DNA of 64,000 nucleotides from Halobacteriales archaeon. GTDB lineage: Archaea > Halobacteriota > Halobacteria > Halobacteriales > SKSH01. A program made the position numbers and the translations under genes. The stretch lies in contig SKSD01000001.1 of the NCBI GenBank assembly GCA_007118145.1, positions 1 through 64,000 on the forward strand. Reading direction: 5' to 3'. Under the pieces are notes generated by a model that saw nothing but the letters and a program-made list of their open reading frames with translations, did no database searches and was not told where the DNA came from. Below are positions 53,863-63,468 of the stretch, one piece after another; the first letter of the stretch is position 1; every line of letters begins with the position of its first letter.

Positions 53863-55179
53863 ATGAGTGATGAACATGTCGCCGTTGTCGAACTCCTGCT
53901 GACTGTGATGGCGTTTAACGATCACACTGAACTCGATGAAAACGACCTACCCCCACGCTTTAGGACCGTCTTCTGGAGTAACGGAGGGATAGAGCGTCCC
54001 CTGCCGGTGACAGGCGATGCAGCCCGAGCCGCGACGGGTGTTGATGAACCGTGGGAGGCGGTGAACGATCTCATGTTCACCGATCGTGACACCTTCACGG
54101 ACACATTATCACTGAGTGATGAGTCGATGGCCCGAGAGTGGCTGGTCGCCCGCGTTGACCGTGCATACATCCAGTCGAACCCCACACTGACGTTCGTGCT
54201 CGAGGGTGAGACCGACCTCGATCTTGATTACGAGGAGGCACGTGAGACTAACCGACCAATCCAGGCAGACCGCGTGTGGATCGATACACTGCTCGCAGAA
54301 TACTTTGACGAGGAAGATGAGGAGATGCTCGATCTCGTCACCGTGCATGCCCCCGAGGAGGTGGCCATCACACTCGACGACCTCGTCCTGACCAGGGACC
54401 AAGAGGAGGAGATCCTCAAGATCGCAACCGCCATCGAACACCGTGCATACCTCGCTGAGATCGGTCTCCGCGAGATCGGCAAGTTGCTCTTCGTTGGTCC
54501 GCCGGGGACGGGAAAGACATCCGTCGCCCGGGCGTTGGCACAAGATCTCGACCTCCCGGTCGTCGAGGTACGCCTGTCGATGATCACCAGTCAGTACCTC
54601 GGTGAGACGGCGAAGAACGTCGATAAGACGTTCGAGGTGGCCAAGCGGTTGTCTCCGTGTATCCTGTTCATCGACGAGTTCGATTTCGTCGCGAAGACCC
54701 GACGTAGCGACGAACATGCAGCCTTAAAGCGGGCGGTGAACACCCTGTTGAAGTCGATCGATGATATCAGCCTCATCGAACATGATGTATTGTTGATCGG
54801 TGCGACGAACCATCCAGATCAACTCGATTCTGCAGCCTGGAGACGTTTCGACGAGATCGTCAACTTCCCCAAGCCGGATGAGCCGATGCGTGCTGACATC
54901 CTCCGGGTGATCACCCGGGAGATGACCATCAATGAGTTCGATCCAGAGGCAGTCGCGGCTGAGACCGAGGGGTTCACCGGGAGCGACCTGCGCCTCGTGC
55001 TCCGCGAGGCGGTGTTGGAGGCACTGACGGAGGGACGTCGTGAGCTGACGCAGGAGGACCTACTCGATGCGGTTGACGACTTCCACGAGCGTGACAACCT
55101 CCGCGAGCTAGATACGATTGAGGGTGATCATGACGCACTCATCGCCGGTGGTGGTGATATCGCAGGTCACGATCACTGA
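53863..55179 (+). CDS. AAA-type ATPase
   Basis: Walker A is GPPGTGKTS (about residues 212-220), Walker B is CILFIDEFDF, and IGATNHPDQLDSAAWRRFD carries the Arg finger and sensor region. The first 200 residues form an acidic N-terminal part with no known motif. Haloarchaea have many such single-AAA proteins of unknown job; a remodelling role is likely. It is followed after six bases by a small membrane protein gene, possibly its partner. Confidence 0.9.
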   Translation: MSDEHVAVVELLLTVMAFNDHTELDENDLPPRFRTVFWSNGGIERPLPVTGDAARAATGVDEPWEAVNDLMFTDRDTFTDTLSLSDESMAREWLVARVDRAYIQSNPTLTFVLEGETDLDLDYEEARETNRPIQADRVWIDTLLAEYFDEEDEEMLDLVTVHAPEEVAITLDDLVLTRDQEEEILKIATAIEHRAYLAEIGLREIGKLLFVGPPGTGKTSVARALAQDLDLPVVEVRLSMITSQYLGETAKNVDKTFEVAKRLSPCILFIDEFDFVAKTRRSDEHAALKRAVNTLLKSIDDISLIEHDVLLIGATNHPDQLDSAAWRRFDEIVNFPKPDEPMRADILRVITREMTINEFDPEAVAAETEGFTGSDLRLVLREAVLEALTEGRRELTQEDLLDAVDDFHERDNLRELDTIEGDHDALIAGGGDIAGHDH

Positions 55180-55185
55180 CTGACG

Positions 55186-55356
55186 ATGCCCGCAGCCGAT
55201 GTGCGTCGGGCGGTACGCTACCTGCTCGTGGTGCTCATCGCGTACGTCTTGATCGCCATCGGCACCGGTAGGGGCATCCGCGTCCTCGAGTTGCTCGTCT
55301 TCATGGCCGGTCTCCTGGCGCTGTTTATCGCTGCAACCAGGCTGATGGACTACTGA
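55186..55356 (+). CDS. Small two-helix membrane protein
   Basis: This 56-residue gene is missing from the ORF track. From ATG 55186 it reads MPAADVRRAV, one helix (LLVVLIAYVLIAIG) and a second (LELLVFMAGLLALFIAA). It lies six bases behind the AAA ATPase stop, so it is probably in the same operon. The last bases overlap the convergent DUF5787 gene. No family recognised. Confidence 0.65.
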   Translation: MPAADVRRAVRYLLVVLIAYVLIAIGTGRGIRVLELLVFMAGLLALFIAATRLMDY

Positions 55357-56327
55357 CTCGAGGTGAACCGCTCGAGGCTCGACTGGTGGCTGCGTCGATC
55401 GGGTGGATTGCGTATCCACGGTGAACATCTCGCTCGTAATCCAGCGAGATCGACCGGAGGTGGGGCAGCCGGTTCGAACCCCGGACACCTCGGTCCGCAG
55501 TCTCGCTCCTGGCGGATGAGACGGTCGAAGTGCGAGCAGTACGGACCACCGGGGAACGGCCCTCGATCGGGGTCGACCTGTCCACAAGGTGGGAGGCGGT
55601 ACGTCCGCCATCCCTTGCCGTAGGCTCGCTCGGCGAGGTGTCGCCTGGCATGTTGCTTGGAGGTGGTATCGACGATATCGATCTCTGTCCGTCCGGTCTG
55701 TCGGTTTGCAATCTCGATCCCCGGCCCGTCAGTTGCCAGCTCACTCGCTTCAGTGATCACCTCGATCGAGACTTCCTCGGGATCGAAACGCCAGATACCG
55801 ATCTCATCGGGAAACCGGTTGCGGTGCGCACGAGTGACATAGCTCTCGGTGACCAATACCACGCTGTCGGCCAATCCCAGGCTGACATCGAACTGTAGTT
55901 GTTCGTAAAGGGCACCTGGTTCGTCGAGGTATGGCTTGTTCTCGATGGCGATGATACGGTCGAACCAGTCCTTAGGATACCTGTCGACCAGCCTGACGAG
56001 CTCTCGCCCACGGTCATGATCAACCTCTAGGACACCGATATTGATCGCCCGCTCGATGGCCTTCTCAGCTGCTATACCATCGCCGAGGGCACGACGCCAG
56101 TCACGAAATGTGCCTGCCCCGATCGGGGACTCGAGGATGCGACGGGGAATGGTCGCCTCGGAGAGTCGTGCTCGGTCATCGAATGTCCGACCGGGTTCGA
56201 CGATGACGACATCAAGCACCCGTCGGTCAGCATCGACAACCGCACCACCGAGTTGTCGCGAGACGATGACGTCATCGGCCGACTCAAGGTGCGCACAAAG
56301 CGCCAGTTCAAAGGCATACTCTCCCAC
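55350..56327 (-). CDS. DUF5787 family protein
   Basis: The sequence GEYAFELALCAHLESADDVIVSRQLGG is the family start, followed by LDVVIVEPG, IENKPYL and a Cys-rich end (PPCGQVD, GPYCSHFDRLIRQERDCGPRCPG). DUF5787 looks like a nuclease-type fold of unknown role. GTG 56327 (MGEYAFELALC) is the natural start because the track's 28 extra residues are unlike the family. It overlaps the small membrane gene by 7 bases. Confidence 0.82.
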   Translation of the reverse strand: MGEYAFELALCAHLESADDVIVSRQLGGAVVDADRRVLDVVIVEPGRTFDDRARLSEATIPRRILESPIGAGTFRDWRRALGDGIAAEKAIERAINIGVLEVDHDRGRELVRLVDRYPKDWFDRIIAIENKPYLDEPGALYEQLQFDVSLGLADSVVLVTESYVTRAHRNRFPDEIGIWRFDPEEVSIEVITEASELATDGPGIEIANRQTGRTEIDIVDTTSKQHARRHLAERAYGKGWRTYRLPPCGQVDPDRGPFPGGPYCSHFDRLIRQERDCGPRCPGFEPAAPPPVDLAGLRARCSPWIRNPPDRRSHQSSLERFTSSQ

Positions 56328-56411
56328 TGATGCCGGTAGGAACTCGTTGCACCATAAAGCCACCGTGGGTACGATGGAGGTAGTGGGTGACACCCCATTA
56401 AATTGGGTCAC

Positions 56412-56768
56412 AAGACGTATCAGAGATTGAATGTCCGAGCCTCAGCATGGATGTTGTGAGAGTTCAACGTCAGCGATACTGTCTTTGACATCTTCCCCGC
56501 ACTGAAGCGCCAGGCGTTCGCCTCGTTTTCTACGTTAAGACGTGTCCGACAGCCCGTCAACCTCATCGTGACAGTTGAGGCTGTGATAACTCAGGGACAC
56601 CCCATCAGTCACCACACCTATGTGCGTACGTGGCGGAGAGTCGGAGGATGAATGTATTGTCCGAGAGCTCCACGTTACGATGTGATATGATGGCAGGTTG
56701 ATGACGGTGCGGTACAGTTCCAAGGGTACCCAGCCAAACCCTACCTTGCATGGATGGGTGATCGATCC
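56412..56768. other. Gene-poor region with IS200/IS605-like end
   Basis: No ORF with clear coding character is seen. Near 56485 the sequence TTGACATCTTCCCCGCACTG resembles the end at 57122 (TTGACATCCTTCCTGTCC) and the terminal sequences of haloarchaeal IS200/IS605 elements. It is probably a relic of such an element. Confidence 0.4.
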
Positions 56769-57125
56769 ATGACGCGTATGTGGGGCATCGATCCAGCACT
56801 CTTATGCGACAAGCATCTGCTTGGCGAACACGCTGAGATGCATCAAGTGGTTGGCACCATTCGAAACCATCCCCACGGTGTAGCAATCGTCCGGGGTCAC
56901 GCCGACAAGCACCAGATCGACACATCGAACATCCAACGTCGACATGACGAACTCGCCAAGGAGATCACACGGAGAGGCATGGACCATAACTCACCGCTGA
57001 AATTCGACGATTCGTTACAACTAGGTGACATACAGCTCGCCGATAATATCGAATTGCTGAAAGACAGGTGTGCCGACTGTCGACAACGGATCGAGAGGAG
57101 TGAATCCTCGGATGATGAGTATTGA
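56769..57125 (+). CDS. Pyrimidine dimer DNA glycosylase/endonuclease V family protein
   Basis: The protein reads MTRMWGIDPALLCDKHLLGEHAEMHQVVG, the family signature of PF03013 proteins related to phage T4 endonuclease V, then HDELAKEITRRGMDHNSPLKFDD and a CADC end. Family members cut at UV-made pyrimidine dimers. Viral and archaeal versions of about 120 residues are common. ATG 56769 is preferred over 56754. It lies between IS-like ends, so transfer is likely. Confidence 0.82.
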   Translation: MTRMWGIDPALLCDKHLLGEHAEMHQVVGTIRNHPHGVAIVRGHADKHQIDTSNIQRRHDELAKEITRRGMDHNSPLKFDDSLQLGDIQLADNIELLKDRCADCRQRIERSESSDDEY

Positions 57126-57490
57126 CATCCTTCCTGTCCTTCAAGGCGAGGATTCCTTCGTGGGACACCAAGGCCGTTCCTCCTTCCTCGAAGGCACCCT
57201 GACCAGACCACTGGGAGTCTGGCGGTGGTTCGTGAGTCGTGCGTCGGACCACGTTTGAGGAATAGTGTGCTGAGGTATTGGCTTTCACCTCACATGGCCG
57301 TGCAATCGCCTCGACTCGTCCACGGTGGTAGAGTAGAACATCCGACCCGGGGTTGCCTTTTGTCGATGGAGACACAACCCAACTGCAATTTCCACCTGAT
57401 GTACGTACGTCACGATCTGCAGTCAACGTCCCTGTCGTCGGATTCATCCCCTCGCTAGAGCACGGGGCTTTCTCCTTGAAATCCCGTAAT
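57122..57490. mobile_element. IS200/IS605 (IS1341-type) element remnant or MITE
   Basis: The left end TTGACATCCTTCCTGTCC and right end GCACGGGGCTTTCTCCTTG are like known haloarchaeal IS200/IS605-type ends. Between them, a minus-strand frame resembles the C-terminal tail of TnpB (EEGGTALVSHEGILALKDRKDVN), but the main TnpB body and any TnpA are missing. It is therefore a short, non-autonomous relic. I estimated the borders by eye. Confidence 0.6.
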
Positions 57491-57571
57491 CATCCGTGAT
57501 GAGACGACACAATTCAGGTGAACAGTGTCTGAAGCGCCTCACGCTCCAAGCTCACGGGGAAATGTGTTCGG

Positions 57572-58006
57572 TTAGTGGCCCATCGCCGTCAGAATATCCT
57601 GCGTGTAGAACGTTGTATGATCCTCTTGGAGACTATCTATCGGCATCCATCGAGCGCGATGCTCAACATCGAGGTCAGGTTCAACGAATGTGAACGAATC
57701 CCTGTTGTAGGGCCAATCCTCGATGATGTGGCCTTCATAGACCCGCCAGATCTCGTGGCATGTTTCATCGTTATACGTGAATACCTGCTCGAACGTCCCG
57801 ATATGCGTCGGATTCGCAAATTCGACGCCGAGTTCCTCCTCGAATTCACGTACCACTGTATCCTGACTGTGTTCGCCAAATTCGACCCCTCCACCGAGCA
57901 ACCGATAGAACGGCTCGTCGGTCTGTGGTGACTGACCTTCGAAGACGAGGAGTTCGTCCTCACGCCAAACGGCACCGAGTGCCACGAAGCGGATACCAGG
58001 CGTCAT
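57572..58006 (-). CDS. Nudix hydrolase
   Basis: The Nudix box is GVEFGEHSQDTVVREFEEELG, which fits Gx5Ex7REx2EExG. The 144-residue protein (MTPGIRFVALGAVWREDEL...) cleaves nucleoside diphosphate-linked substrates with a metal. Its neighbours do not show the substrate. ATG 58006 is preferred; the track start at 58030 adds eight residues. Confidence 0.9.
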   Translation of the reverse strand: MTPGIRFVALGAVWREDELLVFEGQSPQTDEPFYRLLGGGVEFGEHSQDTVVREFEEELGVEFANPTHIGTFEQVFTYNDETCHEIWRVYEGHIIEDWPYNRDSFTFVEPDLDVEHRARWMPIDSLQEDHTTFYTQDILTAMGH

Positions 58007-58224
58007 AGAGGATCTCGATATCCGTTGCAACCCGGTTCATAGGAATCTTTGGAACTTCTAGCGTCAATTCATCAATGAAATACTCAGAACTTGTCCGTTC
58101 CGTGCAGGTCGAGTCATACCCAAACGCACCGGATATATTGTAGGAGATGGGGGGACGTAATCGTCTAAAGCGGTCATGATATCCGGTGTCGACTCCTCGC
58201 CGCAGGTAGCACACCAAACACCCC

Positions 58225-58938
58225 CTAGACCTCGCCATGCCATTCGGCCAAAAACCGCTCGAAGAACAGCTCAAGGAATGCGTGTCTTCCTTCTGCCAAT
58301 TGCCGGGCTGGGTCAGTATGGAGTTCACTCCGCAAGCGGAGTAGTTTGTCCTCGAAATGATATATTTGCGAATATTCCTCCCCATCGGGATCCCAAAGTG
58401 GCGTGCCATGGAAGCCACCGAATGCAAACGTGCGGGCCACACCGACTGCACCCATCGCATCGAGATTGTCAGCATCGCGTAGAATTGCTGCCTCAATCGT
58501 CTCTGGTGCGGGATCTTCACCCCTAAATGCGAGATCATCGTGAACTGCCACGCAATGTTGGACTCTCGCGAGCTGGTCGTCATCCAAGCCCGATCCCTCG
58601 AGCATCTCTTCAACCATGTCAAGCGTTGCTTTCGGGTCACAGCCGGTACCATCACCCACCACTCGATGTAGGTCGTGGACGAGAGCCGCACAGCCAACGA
58701 TCTCGTTGTCTGCAGCTAACTCGCCTGCAAACCGCTGTGTGAGCCGAAACACACGCCATACATGGTGCATGTTGTGTCCGGAAGAGTCTGAAGATAGATG
58801 TTCATGTACGTTCGCGGCGACGGTGGGAAACGGCTCTTCCTTGTGTCGAGGACCGCCGGGATGTTCTCCTGTCGTTGGAGAAGGATCCGACAACATCGTA
58901 TGACGATTGCTGTCAAAGGGTTCTCTTCTTTCTTTCAT
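58225..58938 (-). CDS. HD-domain phosphohydrolase
   Basis: The HD site is visible: HNMHHVWRVFRLTQRF, AALVHDLHRVVG (His-Asp), VHDDLAF and LRDADNLDAMGAVGVARTF. It hydrolyses phosphate esters with a metal; substrates of small HD proteins range from nucleotides to second messengers. ATG 58938 is the first start, ATG 58896 (MLSDPSPTTGEH) another. It stands alone. Confidence 0.87.
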   Translation of the reverse strand: MKERREPFDSNRHTMLSDPSPTTGEHPGGPRHKEEPFPTVAANVHEHLSSDSSGHNMHHVWRVFRLTQRFAGELAADNEIVGCAALVHDLHRVVGDGTGCDPKATLDMVEEMLEGSGLDDDQLARVQHCVAVHDDLAFRGEDPAPETIEAAILRDADNLDAMGAVGVARTFAFGGFHGTPLWDPDGEEYSQIYHFEDKLLRLRSELHTDPARQLAEGRHAFLELFFERFLAEWHGEV

Positions 58939-59156
58939 AACATTGAATCACCCGGTCATGGAGATTGGTCATATTCCTGTAGTATCGATAGCGATTTTCG
59001 AACAGTACCCATATCAAACGTTTCTTTGCGTCAGCCCAAATTCCCTCTATTGACCGATATTCTCACAGATGATCCCTCCACGAGTACCTTGTTGCACCAC
59101 GTTACGGTGTCGAACGGACCGATTTAGGGTTTACCTCCTCGGACGGCCACTGACCC

Positions 59157-59456
59157 TTATGTTCGAGATAACTGCCGATAAATCAACCAACCAATAACGA
59201 TCGTAGCAGTTACTGTCACGACAAATCGCTGGACTGAGGCGGTCGCGTAAATTCCGACGTACGAGGGGTCGGGCCACAGGAGGGGGATAACCGATGCGAC
59301 TGCAATAAACCCGGTTATCCCTCCAATGATGATGAGTCCAGTGACGATAGTCCCACGTTCGATACTCAGTGATGCCTCATATCCACAATGCTTGCATCTT
59401 GTTGCCTCGAGTGAGAGTTGGCCTCGACACTTGGGACACTGACCGTGTCTAGTCAT
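59157..59456 (-). CDS. Small zinc-ribbon membrane protein
   Basis: The N-terminus holds CPKCRGQLSLEATRCKHCGY, a zinc ribbon, followed by two helices (IVTGLIIIGGITGFIAVASVIPLLW and FVVTVTATIVIGWLIYRQL). The 99-residue layout is common in haloarchaea with unknown role. ATG 59456 is chosen over the ATG one codon earlier. Confidence 0.8.
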   Translation of the reverse strand: MTRHGQCPKCRGQLSLEATRCKHCGYEASLSIERGTIVTGLIIIGGITGFIAVASVIPLLWPDPSYVGIYATASVQRFVVTVTATIVIGWLIYRQLSRT

Positions 59457-59459
59457 CAA

Positions 59460-60069
59460 TGTATTTTTTCAGTAGTACATTTAAAGTTAATCGAGATATC
59501 GAGCATGGTAGACAACATTATATGTGAAATTAGCCCACTCAATAAACTAATTTGAGTGATTTTGTGGCCACCGGAATCGGCTTGTACACTGTAGTGACAC
59601 GTTTGTCGTGTACCCCCTCGACCTGGAGAGCTAGTATTATGATCTGGTCGAGACTGGTTTAACCGACCGACACATGGCGGTAGGTGATCACGACAGGGAG
59701 CGTTTGGCTGATCACTCTCCCCCGACAAGGATAATCCAATCCAGATGCTTGCCACCTCGGCTACTGTGTCACTTCATGAATTCGGTGCCAGGAAATATCC
59801 GATGTATCAGCTGCACTGAGCCCGATCACCGACACTGTCATTCATCAACTGGTTCCTTCGATCGAAGACGAGTCCGTGATGAGGGGTTGTTCGATGCCGA
59901 ACGGCACCGCCTTGCTGAGGTGCTTTCCGAGTGTGCCCGTGTATTGCTGCGAATGTAACATCTGCTTCAGAAAGCATTTGTAATTTTTCACAAAAGGGGG
60001 TGTATGGGTTCGGGGTACTACCCTTCAGTCGTGATCGGACTCCCTCGCTATTGATGTCATTAACAATTC
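59460..60069. other. Gene-poor region with one doubtful ORF
   Basis: The only plus-strand ORF of note is 59674-59958 (94 residues). Its second half (FDRRRVRDEGLFDAERHRLAEVLSECARVLLRM) looks coding-like, but the first half is Arg- and Pro-rich like a shadow frame. I could not recognise it and do not call a gene. The bases near 59980-60069 include A/T runs that probably hold the promoter of the lipoprotein at 60070. Confidence 0.35.
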
Positions 60070-61485
60070 ATGCCCTCTGAGCGTACGTACTCACGCCGTC
60101 GGTTCGCTGCGATACTCACCGCAGGAGTCGCCGGAGTTGCTGGTTGTACTGATTACAGCGATCAACATACCAACCAACATACTACCACTGAACCGCCTTC
60201 GATCAATCCTGTCCCTCCAGGTACGGATTTCAAGCATACCAGATCGGAACCGGTTACAGGGTGGCGTATTGACGATCCCGGATCGCCGAAATGGGTTGAC
60301 GACCCCGGGTGGCGTATGCATGGGCACGATACAGCCAACACCTCTCGGAACCGGTCTGCAGATGGTCCTTCCGATGAACCATATGTCCGGTGGACGTTCG
60401 ATCCGAACATCCCGACACTGTTTGCACGAGAGCACCACCCCGTAATTGTCGACGGTACTGTCTACACTCGTCGTGCGGTCAACACCGAAACGGGGGCGTT
60501 CGAAGACATGAGCTTTGAACTGGTCGCGATCGATGCTGAGACAGGTGATGTCGAAACGATTGTCGGGGCCGACCGGTTGATATCTCGCCCATGCGTGACT
60601 GAGGGAACTATCTACGTGGCTGTCGGCTCCGATTCAAAGACCGCGATTCATGCCTACGATCGCAAGACGATGACAAGACGTTGGGAGACAGAAGGGGCGC
60701 TGTACGACCCGTTTACCATCCGGCGTGTTGACGACATCGTACTCGCTACAGACGCCGATCCTCGGTATGGAGTTAACGAGGATCTCGAGCTGGATCCGGA
60801 GCAGGGGTCGTCGGAACTGTTTGCATTTGATGTGGAAACCGGTGCGTTGCACTGGGAGGCCCGGGGAATCGGCCCGAACATGGTCGACAACTACGGTCGT
60901 CCTCTGGCGACAACGGCTGTGGCAGTATTCGAAGGGACGAGAATCGCACGACGACTCGATGACGGTTCTCGCGCAGGTATCTTACCTGCGTTACCCGGCG
61001 AGGAAGCAACGCGGCTCAGCGACGCATTGTTCGAGGATACCTTGCTCTCGATTGGCTACGCCTCCGAGACATTCCTAATTTCAGCGTACGACTGGCAAAC
61101 GTTGGAACCACGTTGGTCGCGATCGTTTCCAGATAGTCGTGCGGGAGGTCGTCCGACAGTCGTGGATGATGTTGTTGCCGTTCCCCGCCCCGACGACCGA
61201 ACAGTGGTCGGGCTCGATTTACTAACCGGTGAGACACTTTGGCGGGCTTCGCCCGAGATCGCACCAGGCCACGATGACCTCCCAGCGACGATGGTCGCCA
61301 GTGACGACGAGTTCTACGGCGTGCTTCCTGGCGGCGGCACATTCGCACTCGATCCGGTATCTGGAATGGTCAGGTGGGAGTTACGGACAGAAGCCATGTC
61401 GTGGTCACCGACATACGGTATTGCGCTCGCGGATGATCTGCTCGTGGCAACAGGCAGTGATGGAACACTCTTCGCCATCGGCTGA
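60070..61485 (+). CDS. PQQ-binding-like beta-propeller lipoprotein
   Basis: The signal (RRRFAAILTAGVAGVAGC) has the twin Arg, a hydrophobic core and a lipobox Cys, so the protein is probably Tat-exported and anchored outside. The rest consists of repeats of about 40-60 residues with ETGDVET, ETGALHWEARG, LTGETLWRASPE and VSGMVRWELR, typical of PQQ/BamB-like beta propellers. It may scaffold or bind a quinone cofactor; family members vary. It stands alone in a gene-poor region. Length is 471 residues. Confidence 0.9.
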   Translation: MPSERTYSRRRFAAILTAGVAGVAGCTDYSDQHTNQHTTTEPPSINPVPPGTDFKHTRSEPVTGWRIDDPGSPKWVDDPGWRMHGHDTANTSRNRSADGPSDEPYVRWTFDPNIPTLFAREHHPVIVDGTVYTRRAVNTETGAFEDMSFELVAIDAETGDVETIVGADRLISRPCVTEGTIYVAVGSDSKTAIHAYDRKTMTRRWETEGALYDPFTIRRVDDIVLATDADPRYGVNEDLELDPEQGSSELFAFDVETGALHWEARGIGPNMVDNYGRPLATTAVAVFEGTRIARRLDDGSRAGILPALPGEEATRLSDALFEDTLLSIGYASETFLISAYDWQTLEPRWSRSFPDSRAGGRPTVVDDVVAVPRPDDRTVVGLDLLTGETLWRASPEIAPGHDDLPATMVASDDEFYGVLPGGGTFALDPVSGMVRWELRTEAMSWSPTYGIALADDLLVATGSDGTLFAIG

Positions 61486-62087
61486 CAACACAGACGTTGC
61501 CGTTCGGATCGTCCCCTTTTTCTGAACTCCTCACGTTTACAGAAAGCGGACAAGCACAGGGGGAGGCAACTATCTGCATCATGTGTGAAGCGACCGAGAA
61601 AAACTTATTGTCCTATGACATATGCTTGAGCATATTATCGCCGTAGCCCCTCGCCAGCGGGTTGTGAATGGTTCATCCACGACTGAAAACATCTGCGTCC
61701 CGAGCGTACTTTGACTCCTCTAAGGAATGTGATATATAGGGCGTGCAAGCATTGCAGTGATAGACCGCCCCGAGTTTGTTTTCATGGCTGTCATCACCGT
61801 GTTGCACTTCGTCGTACCGCTTGCCGGATAATCCGTACTTGTAGATTTTCCCTCGGAGAGCACCGGGGATGATAGCAACCATTTGCCTACCGAGGCTGGT
61901 TCTGTCGAGGCCGCCGACTGACCCATGTTGACGTGGTTCGGTTGGATTTCTGAGTTGGCTGTCCCACGTAGCCACGCTAGGGGGACAACAAGCGTTTCGA
62001 GGAAATAACCAGTGACCTAAACCAGTTTGTGAACGTATCTTGTATCTGAGTTAAGTAGTTGGCCGGTCTTGGCTTGCAACAGCGTGG
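61486..62087. other. Long gene-free stretch
   Basis: About 600 bases lack a convincing gene. The minus ORF at 61673-61975 (100 residues) has a mixed, non-acidic composition and resembles no family I know; a transposase remnant is possible but unproven. At 61620-61635 a hairpin ATATGC-TTGA-GCATAT is present. Confidence 0.45.
61620..61635. repeat. Perfect 6-bp inverted repeat
   Basis: ATATGC, a 4-nt TTGA loop and GCATAT form a perfect stem. It lies upstream of no obvious gene, about 135 bases after the lipoprotein. It could be a regulator site or a mobile-element hairpin. Confidence 0.4.
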
Positions 62088-63062
62088 TCAGGATTTGACC
62101 TCGACGATGTCGGCGCCCTCATCAAGGACGAGCGTGAGCGTTTCATCGCCGGCTGTGTAGGTCACGCTTACCCGAGGGGGATTGCTGCGCAGCACGTTCA
62201 GATGGTTCGAATCAAACGAAGGGAACTCCCAGACGGGACGGTCTCGGATGTCGATATCTTGTTCGTAATAGAAGCTCCTGACGGCGGGGTGGTCAAAGGT
62301 AGCCAACCAGAGTCCGCTCGTCGCCATGTGACTGCATCGCTCGCACTCATATAGAACGACTGGAATCACGGAGTCATCTCCGGCGCTTTCTCCATCGTCA
62401 GTCTTCTTGGATGCCTCACCACCCGCTATTTCGGCCTCGACGAGACTGAACTCTCCAGGTTCATCACGTTTCAAGCTGGCACGGTCGGCTGCCTTGGAGG
62501 GTGCCTCCTCAAACTTCACTGTCGACCGTGTTTGACCCTTGCAGAACCAGCAAAAGCCGGTCTGGATGTGATGGAACGTCGCGTGCAAGTATCGGTTGGC
62601 AACCATCGGGATCGACTCACGGTCGTAACCAGCGAAGACAGCTGGTGGGACTACGAATCGGTACATAACCTCGCATGACCCGCATTCGATATTGACGACC
62701 TCATTCTCGAAGTTGAGTGTCCTGACCCCACCACAGTAAGAACAAGCCCCGTCGAGTTCAATCGGTTCGAAGGTCGCCTTGAGTGTGAAGGAGCCGGTCT
62801 CGATCACGCCATTGATCCCCTTGCCAGCTTGCGTGAGCTCATAGCCTTCGGTCGACTTGCGGACGAATTGCCCGATGAGCTTGCCGAGGTGGTAATTGAA
62901 CTGGCCGGAATCTCTGACACCGACGGCCTCACGGAGTTCAGAGAACGCGATCGGTCTGTCGGTTCCCCATAGTGCCTGGAGAATCGCCACACGGGTATCG
63001 TCTGATAGGAGGGTGAACACCTCCTCGGGATTGTTGCGCTCGACAATCCGTGGCTCCTCCAT
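62088..63062 (-). CDS. ArsR-like winged-helix protein with zinc-ribbon domains (DUF7351-like)
   Basis: An N-terminal HTH (EEVFTLLSDDTRVAILQALW, FSELREAVGVRDSGQFNYHLGKLIGQFV) is followed by CxxC pairs (CSYCGGVR, CGSCEV, CWFCKG, CERCS) in a C-terminal part. This plan is known in haloarchaeal HTH proteins with a DUF7351-type end. The signal and targets are unknown. ATG 63062 (MEEPRIVERNNPEE) is the start; the track extends 29 residues with a GTG at 63149. Confidence 0.83.
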   Translation of the reverse strand: MEEPRIVERNNPEEVFTLLSDDTRVAILQALWGTDRPIAFSELREAVGVRDSGQFNYHLGKLIGQFVRKSTEGYELTQAGKGINGVIETGSFTLKATFEPIELDGACSYCGGVRTLNFENEVVNIECGSCEVMYRFVVPPAVFAGYDRESIPMVANRYLHATFHHIQTGFCWFCKGQTRSTVKFEEAPSKAADRASLKRDEPGEFSLVEAEIAGGEASKKTDDGESAGDDSVIPVVLYECERCSHMATSGLWLATFDHPAVRSFYYEQDIDIRDRPVWEFPSFDSNHLNVLRSNPPRVSVTYTAGDETLTLVLDEGADIVEVKS

Positions 63063-63145
63063 ATTTCCACCGTTGGAACCGTAACGTTTAGTTTTGCCGG
63101 CATATCCGATCACCCGCGATCTATCAGAAAATCTGGTAGCTGATC

Positions 63146-63289
63146 TCACATTTTCCGACCTTCATCGTTGGTGATCTTCTCTGAATCCACCGATGCACCG
63201 AACTCATAGGCTGCATGTTCCATATCAATCAGTACCCTCACCGATTCTACGGCTGCAATCGGGGGTGTGCATGATACACCTACGATCAC
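63146..63289 (-). CDS. Possible small ORF (47 residues), unknown
   Basis: From GTG 63289 the minus strand reads MIVGVSCTPPIAAVESVRVLIDM then EHAAYEFGASVDSEKITNDEGRK, composition like coding sequence, and stops at 63146. A TATA-like GGTATTAACC lies upstream. The stop codon overlaps a GTG that begins the track version of the next HTH gene. No family recognised; it could be a remnant. Confidence 0.35.
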   Translation of the reverse strand: MIVGVSCTPPIAAVESVRVLIDMEHAAYEFGASVDSEKITNDEGRKM

Positions 63290-63468
63290 GATACCTCGGG
63301 TACCGTTCTGGCAGCTGAGCTAAGGTTAATACCTCGTGTTGGCACGTGCCGGGGTGGAATCTTCACACTGAGGTTCGACATTACATCAGGGATACAACCT
63401 TGATGTCTGTTCAATGCGTGTCTCACCCCCTGAGATAGAGCTATCTTTACTGAGAACGGACCTCGTAT

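Noticed and set aside
59674-59958. Plus ORF of 94 residues
   Set aside because: First half not haloarchaeal in composition; no family recognised.
61673-61975. Minus ORF of 100 residues
   Set aside because: No family and a neutral composition unlike neighbours; a remnant at best.
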